A stretch of DNA of 64,000 bases, taken from contig JAHNUO010000016.1 of the NCBI GenBank assembly GCA_019787685.1, forward strand, positions 682,001 through 746,000. The letters are read 5' to 3'. The notes under the pieces were generated by a model. That model was not told the origin of the DNA. It ran no database searches and saw only the letters and a program-made list of their open reading frames with translations. The stretch's first letter is position 1. Every line of letters starts with the position of its first letter. This DNA is from Chiua virens. Taxonomy: Eukaryota; Basidiomycota; Agaricomycetes; Boletales; Boletaceae. Positions 42,781 to 53,400 of this stretch are shown here, in pieces. The translations under genes and the position numbers were made by a program.

Positions 42781-43943
42781 TCCCTCTATTTTTTGCCTAT
42801 TTTTCCATATTTTTCCCTTTGCATTTGAACTTGCTATAAGCATTCCATTCCTTCCGAGTTTCCGAGTTTCCGGAGTTTCCGAAATTCCCACGCTCTCGGA
42901 AACTCCGGAACTGAACACTTAGCAAATACAAAGTGATATATGATTGAAATACATTGACCCATGCCTTGCTATGGTCTAGAACCACTAAACCTTGACCAGC
43001 CTAGACCATACAAGCCCTCAGACACCCTCTAGACTCATAGTATGTCATTCCATTCTACACATGCTCACCTCATGCCTACCTCACCTCATACCTACCCTCA
43101 TATCCATTCCTCCTCATGTCTATGATGCAATTACATTCTATGGCTATGTATTCTAGATCCATATACCCTATACCCATTCAAACCCTTGTCCCTGTTAGAG
43201 ACCGTGCGACTCGGAGGTAGCCAACTCCGGATCTCCGGAGTTGTAACGTCGGACGGGACTTGGCTTCACCGTATGTGGTGCGCCCTTGTCACAGTCTGTC
43301 CCTATATTTCGGACGTGCGGAGAACGGAGGTAGATATATGACTCAACACATAAAGTGGAGTCGAGCGGAGTAAAGACCGTCAAGGTCTTACAGAGTGTTC
43401 GGAGTGAGTCGTACAATAAACTAATATTCAGACTAAGGGTACACAGTCATGGTACTACAGTTTATATACTCGGAGTGGAATGGAGATTAGTAACGGAGTT
43501 GGTAAGAACTGAGTAAGACGGAAGATCGGGAAGCTACATAGCCGGAGGTAAGTCGGGTACTGAGAAAGCCGGAGCTGTGCTCATAAGCGAGACACAGGTT
43601 ATGTACTAATATAAAAGAGGAAACATATATATGTAACGGAGGTCCGGGGTCGCGGAGTTGCGTCCTGAGGGAGATCGACCCAGAGTTATCGTCTAAGAGA
43701 AACGGAGTTATATTCGGAGGAACGGAGAATGGAGCGGTATATGACAGTCCCATAGCATAGCATATCTATAGATTTACCTTACACTTGTACAAACAGTAGA
43801 ATAGTATAAAAGGGACATCCCCAACTCACTGAAGGACCCAGTCTTGTCCTTCTGGAGTTTCCCCAAGCCTCTCTAGTCACACAGACTCGCTTTCATTGTC
43901 CTTCCAGCAAATAACTTAAGCCTGTAAAGGTTTGGTTGTTTCA
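42752..43943 (+). repeat. Right LTR of Gyp1, interrupted by a solo LTR
   Basis: The LTR repeats 35851-36483 but is split after TTGTCCC at 43192 by a 554-bp insertion that ends at 43746; GTCCC is duplicated (43188-43192 and 43747-43751). The remaining sequence continues to GGTTGTTTCA at 43943. Confidence 0.92.
43193..43746 (-). mobile_element. Solo LTR, CpG-rich family C, TSD GTCCC
   Basis: On the minus strand it runs TGTCATATACCGCTCC...GGTCTCTAACA. It is almost identical to the copy at 59279-59833 and similar to that at 50752-51320. Its TATATAAAC box lies on the minus strand near 43464. Because it sits in an LTR of the young Gyp1, it must be even younger. Confidence 0.92.
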
Positions 43944-44334
43944 CCGGCTGCTTCAAAGGCGACGACACTGAACAAGGGGAAATCAAAGTATGTTCCAGTG
44001 GACGACTCGAGTGATGATGATGCTGGCCCCGACTTCCTCATCGCTCGTACAGCCAATGTAGCCCCGACCACAAATGACGATGCAGTAACTCTGTCGTTGC
44101 CCACCACCAATGGCTACCAAAGCGAAGACGACTATCAGGCCCCAGGGCCTGAGGGGAAGCGCAAGGCCAATGCCATTGTCCGGCCTCACATCTCCAAAAA
44201 GCCCACCCTTCAGCCGTGGAAGCCTGATGTGCACAGTAAGTCTGTATGATTTTTTTCTCGGAGCGTTGTTCACTAATCTACATGGCAGTCGATCTATTCA
44301 CAGATTCCAGGGCAGTCATACAGCCGTCGAGCCG

Positions 44335-44918
44335 TACTCAGGGGATTGAAATAAAAGAAAAGAGGGTGAAAGAATGCGATTCTGTTCAACCCAGGGACAA
44401 CACTGAGTTGGTAAATGACAAGAAATGGTTTTTGAGTAGTCCGAGATGAATCTGGGGTGAATCTGGATTAAAATGGATAGAAAAGTGGACATAGCAGTCT
44501 GAATCTGGATCAATAAAACACAAGAAGAGCGATAGAAAATGAATGTCGACCAAAAACAATGTGAGACAGATGTGCATGGGCAAAAGCTACTGTATTTTGT
44601 CAATACAGTGAATTTTATAGTCCTCGGGAATACCCTCAGACTCGTCCTAAGTAAGGATAATAATAAAAAGAAGGTTTTCATATGGTATAAAGTTCGAGAG
44701 GCACCCGATCATCCCTGCAAGGGCTGCATGACATGGTCTAGCCAATGCTAAGTACGAATAAGGAGCATCAAAAATAAAATAAAAGAGTCTGAGGCAAAAT
44801 GGGCGCAGATACAGCAATCCAGATGAGTTCGCACAAGCAGACAGATTAGGATCAGGATCAGGTGATGACAGGGTGCAGAAACGTGCTATGTGAGCACAGA
44901 GAATACCTATTCCCTACA
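44335..44918 (-). repeat. LTR, family Z, copy 2
   Basis: It is similar to 7761-8380 throughout. The minus strand starts TGTAGGGAATAGGTATTC and has CGAGGACTATAAAATTCACTG (TATAAAA at 44613-44619, minus). It interrupts the third exon of the split gene that begins at 33863. No target duplication was found. Confidence 0.6.
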
Positions 44919-45065
44919 CCACCATGCCCAGGCTGCGAAGTGATGCAAACTGTAGACTCAGACAAACCATGTATAACTTCACATCACATTTCTACATATG
45001 TAGATTCTAGTTGCAGCTCATTTTGTATGCATATGTGATGTAGTGTAGCAAAGTGTAGTATGACA

Positions 45066-47480
45066 TTACTTTTGTGGCGAATAACAAGGGGCATGTCCTG
45101 CTGCAGACAAGTTCTCCAGCACACACCAGTTATGTCTAATAATCATCTCATCAAGGAAAAAATTAAACTTGTCTACCAGCACCTCCTCACAAATTGAGTG
45201 ATATTCACCCAACCAGGCATTAGTTTGCTCCACAGCAGAAGAATTAAAATACCACCCAACCCCACCTTCACCCAGGAGCTCGGAAAATGCAGCAGGATTA
45301 CAATACTTCTGATAGTAAGCATCTTTGGTGGAATGCTTGCAGTTAAAGTGAAAAACATTGACAGTAAGACCAATGTCTGTGAAGAAGAGATCACCTTCCT
45401 TCATGACATGTTTGTGTAGGTTACAATTATTGTTGTAGAAAATGTGTGCAGGCTTCATGGTAAGGTCATTTGCATATGCCTGTTTGATGAGGGCCAAAGA
45501 AGAGTACATTAATTCTATCAGACTCAGGTTGAATGATAATTTCATTTCCTGCTATGCTTGCAACTCCCTCAGCACCATAAAATGTGGTCTGAAAACCAAT
45601 CAAGCCACAGGGATATACCATGATCTCTTGGCAAAATGTTCATCGTCATCCAAATTGTGCATGCAAGCACTTGGTGCCAGTGGTCTTTGAACCTTCAGCT
45701 GTCTAACCTATTGTTTCATGCACTGGCTATACATCACCATGTTCATCAACCTCAAATGTCTCCTGAGTCCTAGTTCCACTGGCAACATCATCTGAGTCAC
45801 CAGCAAGATGGTGAGCATGCTCAAGCCTTTCTTGCAACTGAAAGCATGATTGTCCATGAAGTTTATGGACCTCTACAATATGATGATGCTCTGGAAGAGC
45901 ACATGTAAGCTGGTTCTCCACAATGGGCTGTTAGCAGCCTATGATAAAGCATATTGTCTCTTCATCATAGTAGGTAGGACAGAAGCGATGATGGTTGTTG
46001 GCTAAAGGTGTCATGCAGTTGTGCTGCACACAGCATGGGTGCCCAATGGTAATGCCATCAATGACAACTACAGATGTTCAAGATATTGCTAGTGTTAATC
46101 ATGAGCATAGCCTGAACAATGAATGGAATTCTAGTACATACAGTTATTGTCTGCATCATGATAAATGTGTGTGCACTTCTTGAAATAGTGCCTGTGGAAA
46201 CCTTTATATCCACATGCCTGTATCTGACAGTTCCTTGCATGCATGGCTGCCACGAAGCATACAGCCTGATTGCCAGAATATGGTACCATCAGCAATGTGC
46301 CATGGCGTTCATAGTCCTCAAGTAGGGCAAGAAGAACACATGCATCCCAGACATGATCCACCGTCATGGTAGAGGCAACAGGATAACTGTTTGGGCTCTC
46401 TTTTTCTTTCCTGAAGCACATATTGTATAAATGTGCAGAATTTGTAGCCAATATCCTTGTTATAGCATGTGAACAAGATTAGTGAGGCAGAATAATGCCC
46501 AATAGGATGTGACGTACCAAGAGAGCTCCATTGATGTGATGAACAACTCAATTACTTGGCATGTGATGTATACATGCTCTGCTACCTGAATTAAATCTAG
46601 TACAGTGTCATAGTATGTATGTGTACCTATGGTTTGGTGTTCTCCATCACCAGACACAAGCTCCTTCTTCATAGTGTAATCATGAAAGTAATTGATGGAG
46701 CAAGCTGCCATCAAGGTGGTTCACCCAGACTCCACTTAGCACTGGCAGACAAGTGACACACATGCAGTAGCACAAACCTTGACAATAGAAGTGAACTGCC
46801 TTTGCCTCATGTGGTCCCTCCAGTGTAAAGATGATGACTTGCTGTTGGTGGGCTTTGTATAGAGCAAGTCCCTTCTGTGTGCATTTGCAATGGGAAGCAA
46901 TGCAGGTATGATGTGGTGGGAAAAGATGGATCTCAGCTATCATCCAAGTTGCTGTGAGTAATTGATTGTCAAGAAGGTAATATGACTCACCTAGCCCTAT
47001 CTGTTGACCAAGTCATTGAAATGCACCTGATGTGTTTGAGTGCATTGGAGCTACACCACTCCATAACAGGTCTCTGAAGAGGGTCCATGCACCTGATACT
47101 TCTTCAACTGAAAGCTGACAGGCAGCACCAAGGAAGATGCAATCATTGTTGGTAAGGCGACTGGAAGCTCCTCATGAAAGTGGGTGACTGGTAGTGTGAG
47201 GATGATTTCTTCTTTCAGGCTCCATACAATATTCATAAACTTGAAGAGTTGCCTCATTGCTAATGCATTGATGGTCTCTGGTGCTATTTGAAGGTGTTGC
47301 AAGAGGGCATTTATTGGCATCTGTGATGGTGTGCAAGAGATTGCTTGTATGCATATCCAATTCACGATGTGCCCTCCATTGGATACTGTCAGACTCCCAT
47401 GGCCTCCATGTGGACTCCAGCAGTCTGCCGGCCATACCAGAAAGTCTAACTCCCGGATGTCCTCCCAAGACCAGGACCAC
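45066..47480 (-). pseudogene. CxC5/CxC6-like cysteine-cluster gene associated with KDZ elements, decayed
   Basis: The minus strand reads, in order, INALLQHLQIAPETINALAM and LFKFMNIVWSLKEEIIL (47365-47150), a cysteine cluster SHCKCTQKGLALY ... FYCQGLCYCMCVTC (46943-46760), TMTVDHVWDACVLLALLEDY (46370-46300), a second cluster HPCCVQHNC ... NHHRFCPTYYDEE ... GC (46040-45950), LQERLEHAHHLAGDSDDVA, and finally PAHIFYNNNCNLHKHV, IGLTVNVFHFNCKHSTKDAY, YFNSSAVEQTNAWLGEYHSI and FNFFLDEMIIRHN to 45066. I recall this arrangement as the CxC5/CxC6 proteins linked to KDZ transposons. Several frame changes and one stop (GC-stop-QPIVE) show decay or unmarked introns. The biochemical role is unknown; the Cys/His clusters should bind zinc. 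Confidence 0.6.
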
Positions 47481-47489
47481 CCTGGACCG

Positions 47490-48552
47490 GTCCTAAGTGG
47501 TCCAGTTCGGTCCAGTTGTGGTTTTTTGACTGGTCCTGCAACTAGACCTTAAAACACTACCAACACAAGACTGCCTGTCTGCTGTCTTGTGACCCCTCTT
47601 GGCAAGGAGCTGTTCTGTCCTAGCTTGATGAGCACTCTGGGAAGTAGACAGAGCTGGGGCAGGAGTAGGCCAGCGAACAGGAAGATTGGCTGGTACTAAT
47701 CAAGTTTCGGAAGCAAGACCAGCACAAGCTGTTTCCAGCATCAAGCCTTTTACTGCAAGAATCCCAAGTTTTTCGTCATCTTCAGCTTCCACAAGGTGAT
47801 GATAAAAGGTTCTGTCAGAAACAACACAAGGCTGCCCATTGCAGTGTTTCTGACAAACACAGATCCATTTCCCTTCAAGAAATGCCATGGGAGAGTATTG
47901 TGGGGAGGACTTCAAAATGAACTGATTGTTGTGTATGTGGAAGTGTACAATGTGGATGCAATGTATATGCAATGAGGATGTGTTAATTGTACAAAGATGC
48001 AGATGGGAGTGGTAGTTGTGCAATCTGAGTGCTATGAACATTATGGGCTACAATACTACTATCAATCTGCAGCAAAACAAGATAGCATCATGAGGTTCGC
48101 ATGAAAATCTCAGACTTGGTCAAAAAATATATGAAAAGTTGATATCAGGTCACACACAACCCCACTAGTGCTGTGCCAGCCCAGCTCAGCCTGAAAGCCC
48201 CCAGCTCGGGCCTAGCTTAGGGGGGCTTGGGTCCCAGTGTAATATCACAGGCCAAGCCCTGAGCCCCCAAAAGCCCTTGATGGGGGCCTGGCTTAGCCTA
48301 AAAGCTGGGGCTTGGGCCAAGGCTGGGGCTTCCTCATGTGGGTGAAAGGGGGGAGAGAAAAGAGAGAGAAGTGGGGAGCAAACATGATGCATGGACAATG
48401 CAACACATTGTTGCATTGTCGTCACGTTGTGTTGATGTCTTGTTTGTTGTCATTATTGTGTCCAGGTGGTGGTATGCCAGTGAGTTGACTTGTGGGTGGA
48501 AGGGAAGAGAGAGGGAGGGAAGCAAAGTTTGAACATGATGCATGAACAATGC
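47490..48552. other. Repeat-derived sequence with a zinc-binding N-terminal fragment
   Basis: The minus strand at about 47900-47760 reads WICVCQKHCNGQPCVVSDRT and FYHHLVEAED, a Cys-rich start typical of several basidiomycete transposon proteins. 47490-47560 has GGACCGGTCC and repeated GGTCCAG. 48165-48340 is GC-rich, with complementary AGCCC/GGGCT blocks able to pair (for example CCAGCCCAGCTCAGCC with GGCTTAGCC and GGCCAAGGCTGG). 48360-48552 is similar to 56744-57010 on the other side of Gyp2. Confidence 0.45.
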
Positions 48553-49133
48553 TGTTATGATAGCTCCAGGTAGGAACTAGCATAGCCGCAAAAGCACTAA
48601 GAATCAAGTGGCTGCAATAACTCAAACAACCACCACTTGATACGTGGTGTGCTGTAAGAGTTCAAGGAGGGCTGCTGTTAGCGTAATGCCAACAGTGGAG
48701 ACAAGGTAGAACTCAGGCGTTGCTGAGAGTGTTACCTGAAGGACCAAGGGTCTTCCTCTTGTAATCAAGGTGGTACCTAGGCATTGGCCGTAGGTGTTGA
48801 GGGTCAAGTGTCGAGTGGTCACAAGGGGGGTTTCCGAGTGGAGCAGGGATACTTAGCTAGATTGCAGAGATCAAGACTAGAGTACAGGAGTATCGCTGCG
48901 AGGTATTTATACTATGAGAATTGTGCATGGACCAAGTAACTAAAAGGGAAGGCCAGAAGAGCGGAAGACCGAAGGGCCAAAAGGGAAGTGCATGATTACC
49001 AAAAGGGGTGGCCAGGAAGAGCAGAAGGGTAGAAATCATACAATGTGAAGGCAACGGACGATGACGAATGTGAAATGACTAAACGTGGTGCCATCGCAAG
49101 ATGACATGAAAGAAAAAGAAAGGAATCGTAACA
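48553..49133 (-). repeat. 3' LTR of Gyp2 (581 bp)
   Basis: It runs TGTTATGATAGCTCC...GAATCGTAACA on the plus strand. Relative to the 5' LTR it lacks about 150 bp in pieces near the distal end, so deletions followed insertion. Confidence 0.9.
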
Positions 49134-49175
49134 TTACCCCCAGAGTACGATCAAAGGACCATGCGAAGATCATCT

Positions 49176-50396
49176 CTAGAAATTAAATGAATCCCTGATA
49201 GGACTGCTGGTGATATTGGCGTATCCCTTGTCGTCAATAGGGTCATCACATGGGGACACTGAGCATCGATCAGGAGACACGGAATGTTGGGGCACAGAGC
49301 AGTGGGCTCGTTGAGGTGGGGGTACAGGGAGTACGGTGCGGTGGTTATGGCAGGATGATGAAGACAAATTCATCAACAAGGATGAAGCAGATGGGATGGC
49401 AGGGCAAGGGGAGCATCTACTCCAGGTATTTCCAGTGGTGACTGGAGTAAATCGGTTGGCCAGGGGGATGCGAGCGTGTACCCGAGGAGGTTGTCCAGGG
49501 CACCGGGATTGGATATGGCTGGGGGACCATGTGAGGCAGATGGGGCACTGGTACATGCCACATTCGATGTGAATGTGCCCGAGTTTTCGGCACTCGAAGC
49601 AGGCCTCATGGTAGCAAGGGTGGTCGTCGGGGAGGGATACCTGACTGGTCCAAAAAAGATGTTCAGCCTCAGCACGGTTAGTGGTAATCATCTCCTCTTC
49701 CGTGAAAGGAGCAGAGGAGGCAGAGGGCATGGATGGTTGGGTGAGGGGCTCAGAGGGGGCGGCAATGCACAGGGATAGTTCCACTTGGTAGCAGTGGAGG
49801 TCCTCAAGAAATTCACCCATCTGCATTTGATGCAGGGCATGCTTGAGGTAGGCTCAGATGCAGTCATGGATTTGTCCCGTGACTGCCGAAAGGAGGCAGT
49901 TGTGGCGGTCCCGGCTGAGTAAGTCGGATTGGATGAAGGTGAGGCGTTTGCACTGGAGGTATGCCAGGTAGAGGGTGTTCAGGGGGGAGCTCAAGTTGAG
50001 GTGATGTTCAATGGGGAAGGCCATCGCAGGGTCTAAGATGAGTTTGCGCATGCGGTGAAAGTACTCGGGGGTTGAGGAAGAGGAATGAATGGTGTGAGAG
50101 TGATAGGGGAGATCTACCGACGTGATAGGAGGATGAACAGCATCAGGAATAGGAGCAGGAGTAGGCCATTGAGAAGGCGCTCCCCATCCTGCACTCGCAA
50201 CTGCTGAAACAGCTGGAGAAGGGGGTCGGGTGGACTCTGTGAGGGAGGATTCTGAGGAAAGGGAGGAGACATTGGTGACAGGGGTCACCAGTGGTGGGAG
50301 CGGGCAGTGGGGAATGGATGCAGTAGGGGTGAAGATGGGGATGGAGTGGATGATCTCATTTTCAAAGTCAGGGATTGAGCAGGAGCGGTAGGTCAT
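49176..50396 (-). pseudogene. Gyp2 third ORF, Cys/His-rich, downstream of pol
   Basis: Two minus-strand frames (50396-49854 and 49826-49176) are the same frame interrupted by one TGA (after GQIHDCI), which would be CGA before a CpG change. The combined protein is about 406 residues. It starts MTYRSCSIPDFENEI, is Pro/Ser rich, then has an amphipathic part (EYFHRMRKLILDPAM, LYLAYLQCKRL). Near its middle is a CCHC knuckle, CFECRKLGHIHIEC, followed by CPICLTWSPSHIQSRC, a second Cys/His unit. The Pro/Ser-rich tail continues to the stop. It occupies the env position but has no signal or membrane segment. I have a memory of similar ORFs 3' of pol in other agaricomycete gypsy elements, but no name. 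Confidence 0.6.
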
Positions 50397-50426
50397 TATG
50401 GCTTTGATGGAGACAGGTGGTGGTGG

Positions 50427-53400
50427 TCAAAGTGGTGAGTGGGGTGGTCTTGGTGGTGGCGTAGTGGAGATGGAGTGGATGGAGGGAAAGTCCTTGGGAT
50501 GGCCTCGCTTATAAGTGTCGACCATGTCCTTGGCGTTTCCTAAGTTGGATTCGGGTTCCCATGAGTCATCAGAGGCAGAATACCCTTTCCATCGGATCAG
50601 GAACTTGCAGTTCCATGGGTTCTTGTTGTGTTTCAAGATCCACTCAATCTCATATTCCTCTTCACCTGATATAAGGTCAGGTGGGGGTTTCGGGAAGTTC
50701 AGGCCATAGGTTTCTGTTTCGCGATAGGGCGATAACAAGGAAGTGTGGAAGTGTCATATCCCGTATATCTCATCGATCCAACTCCGAGATCTCTGGGCTT
50801 ACTCCTTCATAACTCCGGTACGATCTCTCTCTGGACACAACTCCTGATCTCCGGACTTCACTTAGAACCTTCTCGATTTCCTCTTGTCTCTTTTCGTACT
50901 AGTGTTACATTAGTAATAACCTGTGTCTCGCTTAACAGCACAGCTCTGGCCTCTGTACATACCCGGCTCCACTCCGGTTACATACTTTCCTGATTTCCGT
51001 CTTACTCAGTTTCTTACCAACCCCATTACTAATCTCCATTCTACTCCGAGTATATAAACTGTAGTACTCCGACTTTGTACCCTCAGTCTGAATATTAGTT
51101 TTACCTTCTATTCCCTCCGAACTCCATAAGACCTCGACGGTCTTATCTCTGCTCGACTTCACTTCGGTGTTAAGTCTCACCTCTGACCTCCGTTCTCCGT
51201 TCTCCGAAATAAAGGACAGACTCGTGACAAGGGCGCACCACACACGGTGAAGCCAAGTCCCTCCGCAAGAATAACTCCGGAGTTCCGGAGTTAATACCCC
51301 GAGTAGACCCGGTCTTAACAGGAAGACCGGATGGATCTTCCAGGTCTTGGGAAGGCAGAGGTGGTAGGTGAGCAGAGAGAGGACCTCTGTGATGGAAAAG
51401 GGTCCTTCTCGGCGAGATGCAAGTTTCAGAGAGATAAGTTCCCATTTCAAATTGCGGGCTTCCAGCCACACCTGATCTCCTTTGGCGAAGGGTTTAAACT
51501 TCTTGAAGGAGCAGGCTTTCATGGCTTGGCAGGCGAGTTTGTGAGTGGTGAGGGCTTCGTTGCGGGCAGCAGAGAGGGTCTTGAGTCATTCTTCAACAGT
51601 GGGGAGTTTGGTTTCTGCAATGATAGCAGGCAAGGGACAGGGTTCATAGCCCATCATGAGGAAGAAGGGTGATTTTCCAGTGATGGAGTGAGGGCGGTGG
51701 TGGTGCACGAATTTGGCCATGGGAAGTAGGTCAGCCCAAGATGCAGGGTTGTTCTGACAGTACATGCGCAGATAGGTTTTGACTTCCTGGTTGACACATT
51801 CCGTTTCTCCATCCAATTGGGGGTGATAAGCAGTAGAGAGGGAGAGGTGGTAGCTGATGAGTCGTGCGAGTTCCTTGGCAAAGGCAGAGGCAAATTGCAG
51901 TCCGTGGTTGGAGATGATTTTGTCATAGAGGCCAAATTGTGTGTATACCTTGTGGAAAAAAAGGCATGCTATACCTGTGGAATCAGCAGTTTTTATGGTT
52001 GGGCAAAGAATTACCCCCTTCGTAAGGCCGTGGTTGACCATGACCATAAGAGAGTCATAGCCCTCCACAGAGATGGGTAGATCCGTGATGAGGTCCATGG
52101 AGATGTTCTGGAATGGGCGAGAACATGCAGAGGGGATCAGAGACAGGGGTGGCATGGTTGGGTGTGTGTTGACCTTCTGCTGCTGGCAGGTGGCACAACC
52201 AGAGACGTAGGAGTGGATGAAGGAAGCAAGGCTGGGCCACCAGAATTCGGCAGCAACGAGCTGGCGAGTCTTCAGGAAGCTGGGGTGTCTGGCCAAGTGG
52301 GAATCATGGTGGCAGGCAACAATTTGTTGCCAGAGGTTGAGGTCAGGGGGAACATAAATGCAGCCCTGGTAGGTCAGGATGCTGGCGTCATATTTCCAAT
52401 CAGAGAGGCAGGCGCGGAAGGAGGATGGGAGACCGCCATCCATCGTGTTCAAAGTGTCAAGGACGAGGGGATCATTGGCCGAAGATTTGGCAATAAGTGA
52501 TTGGAGGTCGAGGGTGATGAGATTGACAAAAATGTCATCAGGAAGGAGGGTGACATTTTCGTTGTCAGGAAGGAGGGTGACATTTTCATTGTCAGAGTCA
52601 GAGGTGATATGGTCTGGACGATGGGAGAGTGTGTCGGGACCGTCAAGGAGTTTACCTGGGATGTGGGAGGATGTCAGGTCGAAGTTGGCGAGGTTGAGGA
52701 GCCAACGGGCCTGTCGGCGGTTTAGGTTCTGGGGTTGGCAGAAGTATGTCAAGTTTTTGTGGTCAGAAAAGACTGTGACAGGGTGTGCGCTTCCACAGAG
52801 GTGGTGGTGCCAGGCCTTGAGGGACCTGATGACAGCAAGGAGTTCTCGGTCATAGATGTCATAGTTTTGTTCTGCAGCGTTGAAAGACTGCGAAAGGTAG
52901 GAACAAGGTTTCCAGTCGCCGTTGATATCAGTCTGGAGGAGTACACCGCCGGTTGCATATTTGGAGGCATCTGTGGTGATGGCAAAGGGTCAGGAGGAAT
53001 CTGGAAACTGGAGAACCAGGTCTGTGGTGAAGGCCTTTTTGAGGTGTTCAAAGGTGGTGACCTGAGGGGGACCCCAAGTCCAAGGGGCGTCTTTCTTGGT
53101 GAGATTGATAAGGGGGCAAGCGATGGTGGAGTAGTCGGGGATGAATCATCGGTAGAAGTTAGCAAAGCCCATGAACGATCAAACATCCTTGAGCTTAGTG
53201 GGGGCTGGCCAGTCGGTGATGCCAGCAACCTTGATAGGGTCCATTGCAAGTTCACTGGGGCGAGCGATTATGCTGAGGTACTCTACCTCAGTGGTGGTGA
53301 AGTGACACTTCTCGAGTTTGAGGTGAAGGTTGAGTTCCTTCATACGGGCAAGGACACGTTTTGTACGTTCAGTGTGTTCTGCCTCATTCTCAGAGAAGAT

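Larger units (their letters stand above)
35851..43943 (+). mobile_element. Gyp1: full-length chromodomain Ty3/gypsy retrotransposon
   Basis: The element is bounded by CCGGC (35846-35850 and 43944-43948). Its LTRs are 35851-36483 and 42752-43943, the latter enlarged by a 554-bp solo LTR plus its 5-bp duplication. Apart from that insertion I found one difference between the LTRs (TTTCTGGAG against TTTCCGGAG), at a CpG. Gag and pol are open. These facts point to a recent insertion and possible activity. Between LTR and gag there are two extra ORFs. The polypurine tract AGAGAGGGGGTAG precedes the right LTR at 42739-42751. Confidence 0.93.
33863..44334 (+). pseudogene. Unidentified gene split by a Tc1 element, Gyp1 and an LTR
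   Basis: Exon 1 (33863-34001) starts MPGQLRTQNSRAKG. An intron at 34002-34052 (GTAAGT...CAG) joins KRQW to KALQESQSL. Exon 2 continues to 34259 (KGTVDDAISL), is cut by Tc1, resumes at 35790 (SSEEDAGIVVKPVKKSKAKPA), is cut by Gyp1 at 35851, and resumes at 43949 (ASKATTLNKGKSKYVPVDDS). A second intron (44236-44288) leads to IDLFTDSRAVIQPSS, where an LTR at 44335 interrupts. The frame is continuous across both cuts once a single TA and a single CCGGC are kept. Motifs AISLSSEEDA and YVPVDDSSDDDA resemble SUMO-interacting motifs. No enzymatic domain is visible. It may be the N-terminus of another transposon gene. Confidence 0.55.

Noticed and set aside
47485..47565. GGTCC-rich passage as a hAT element
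   Set aside because: The GGACCGGTCC palindrome is suggestive, but no second terminus or 8-bp duplication was found.
48165..48340. GC-rich hairpin as a MITE
   Set aside because: Complementary blocks exist, but I could not define ends or a target duplication; 58370-58430 shares a few words (AGCCCAGCTCAGCCTA) only.
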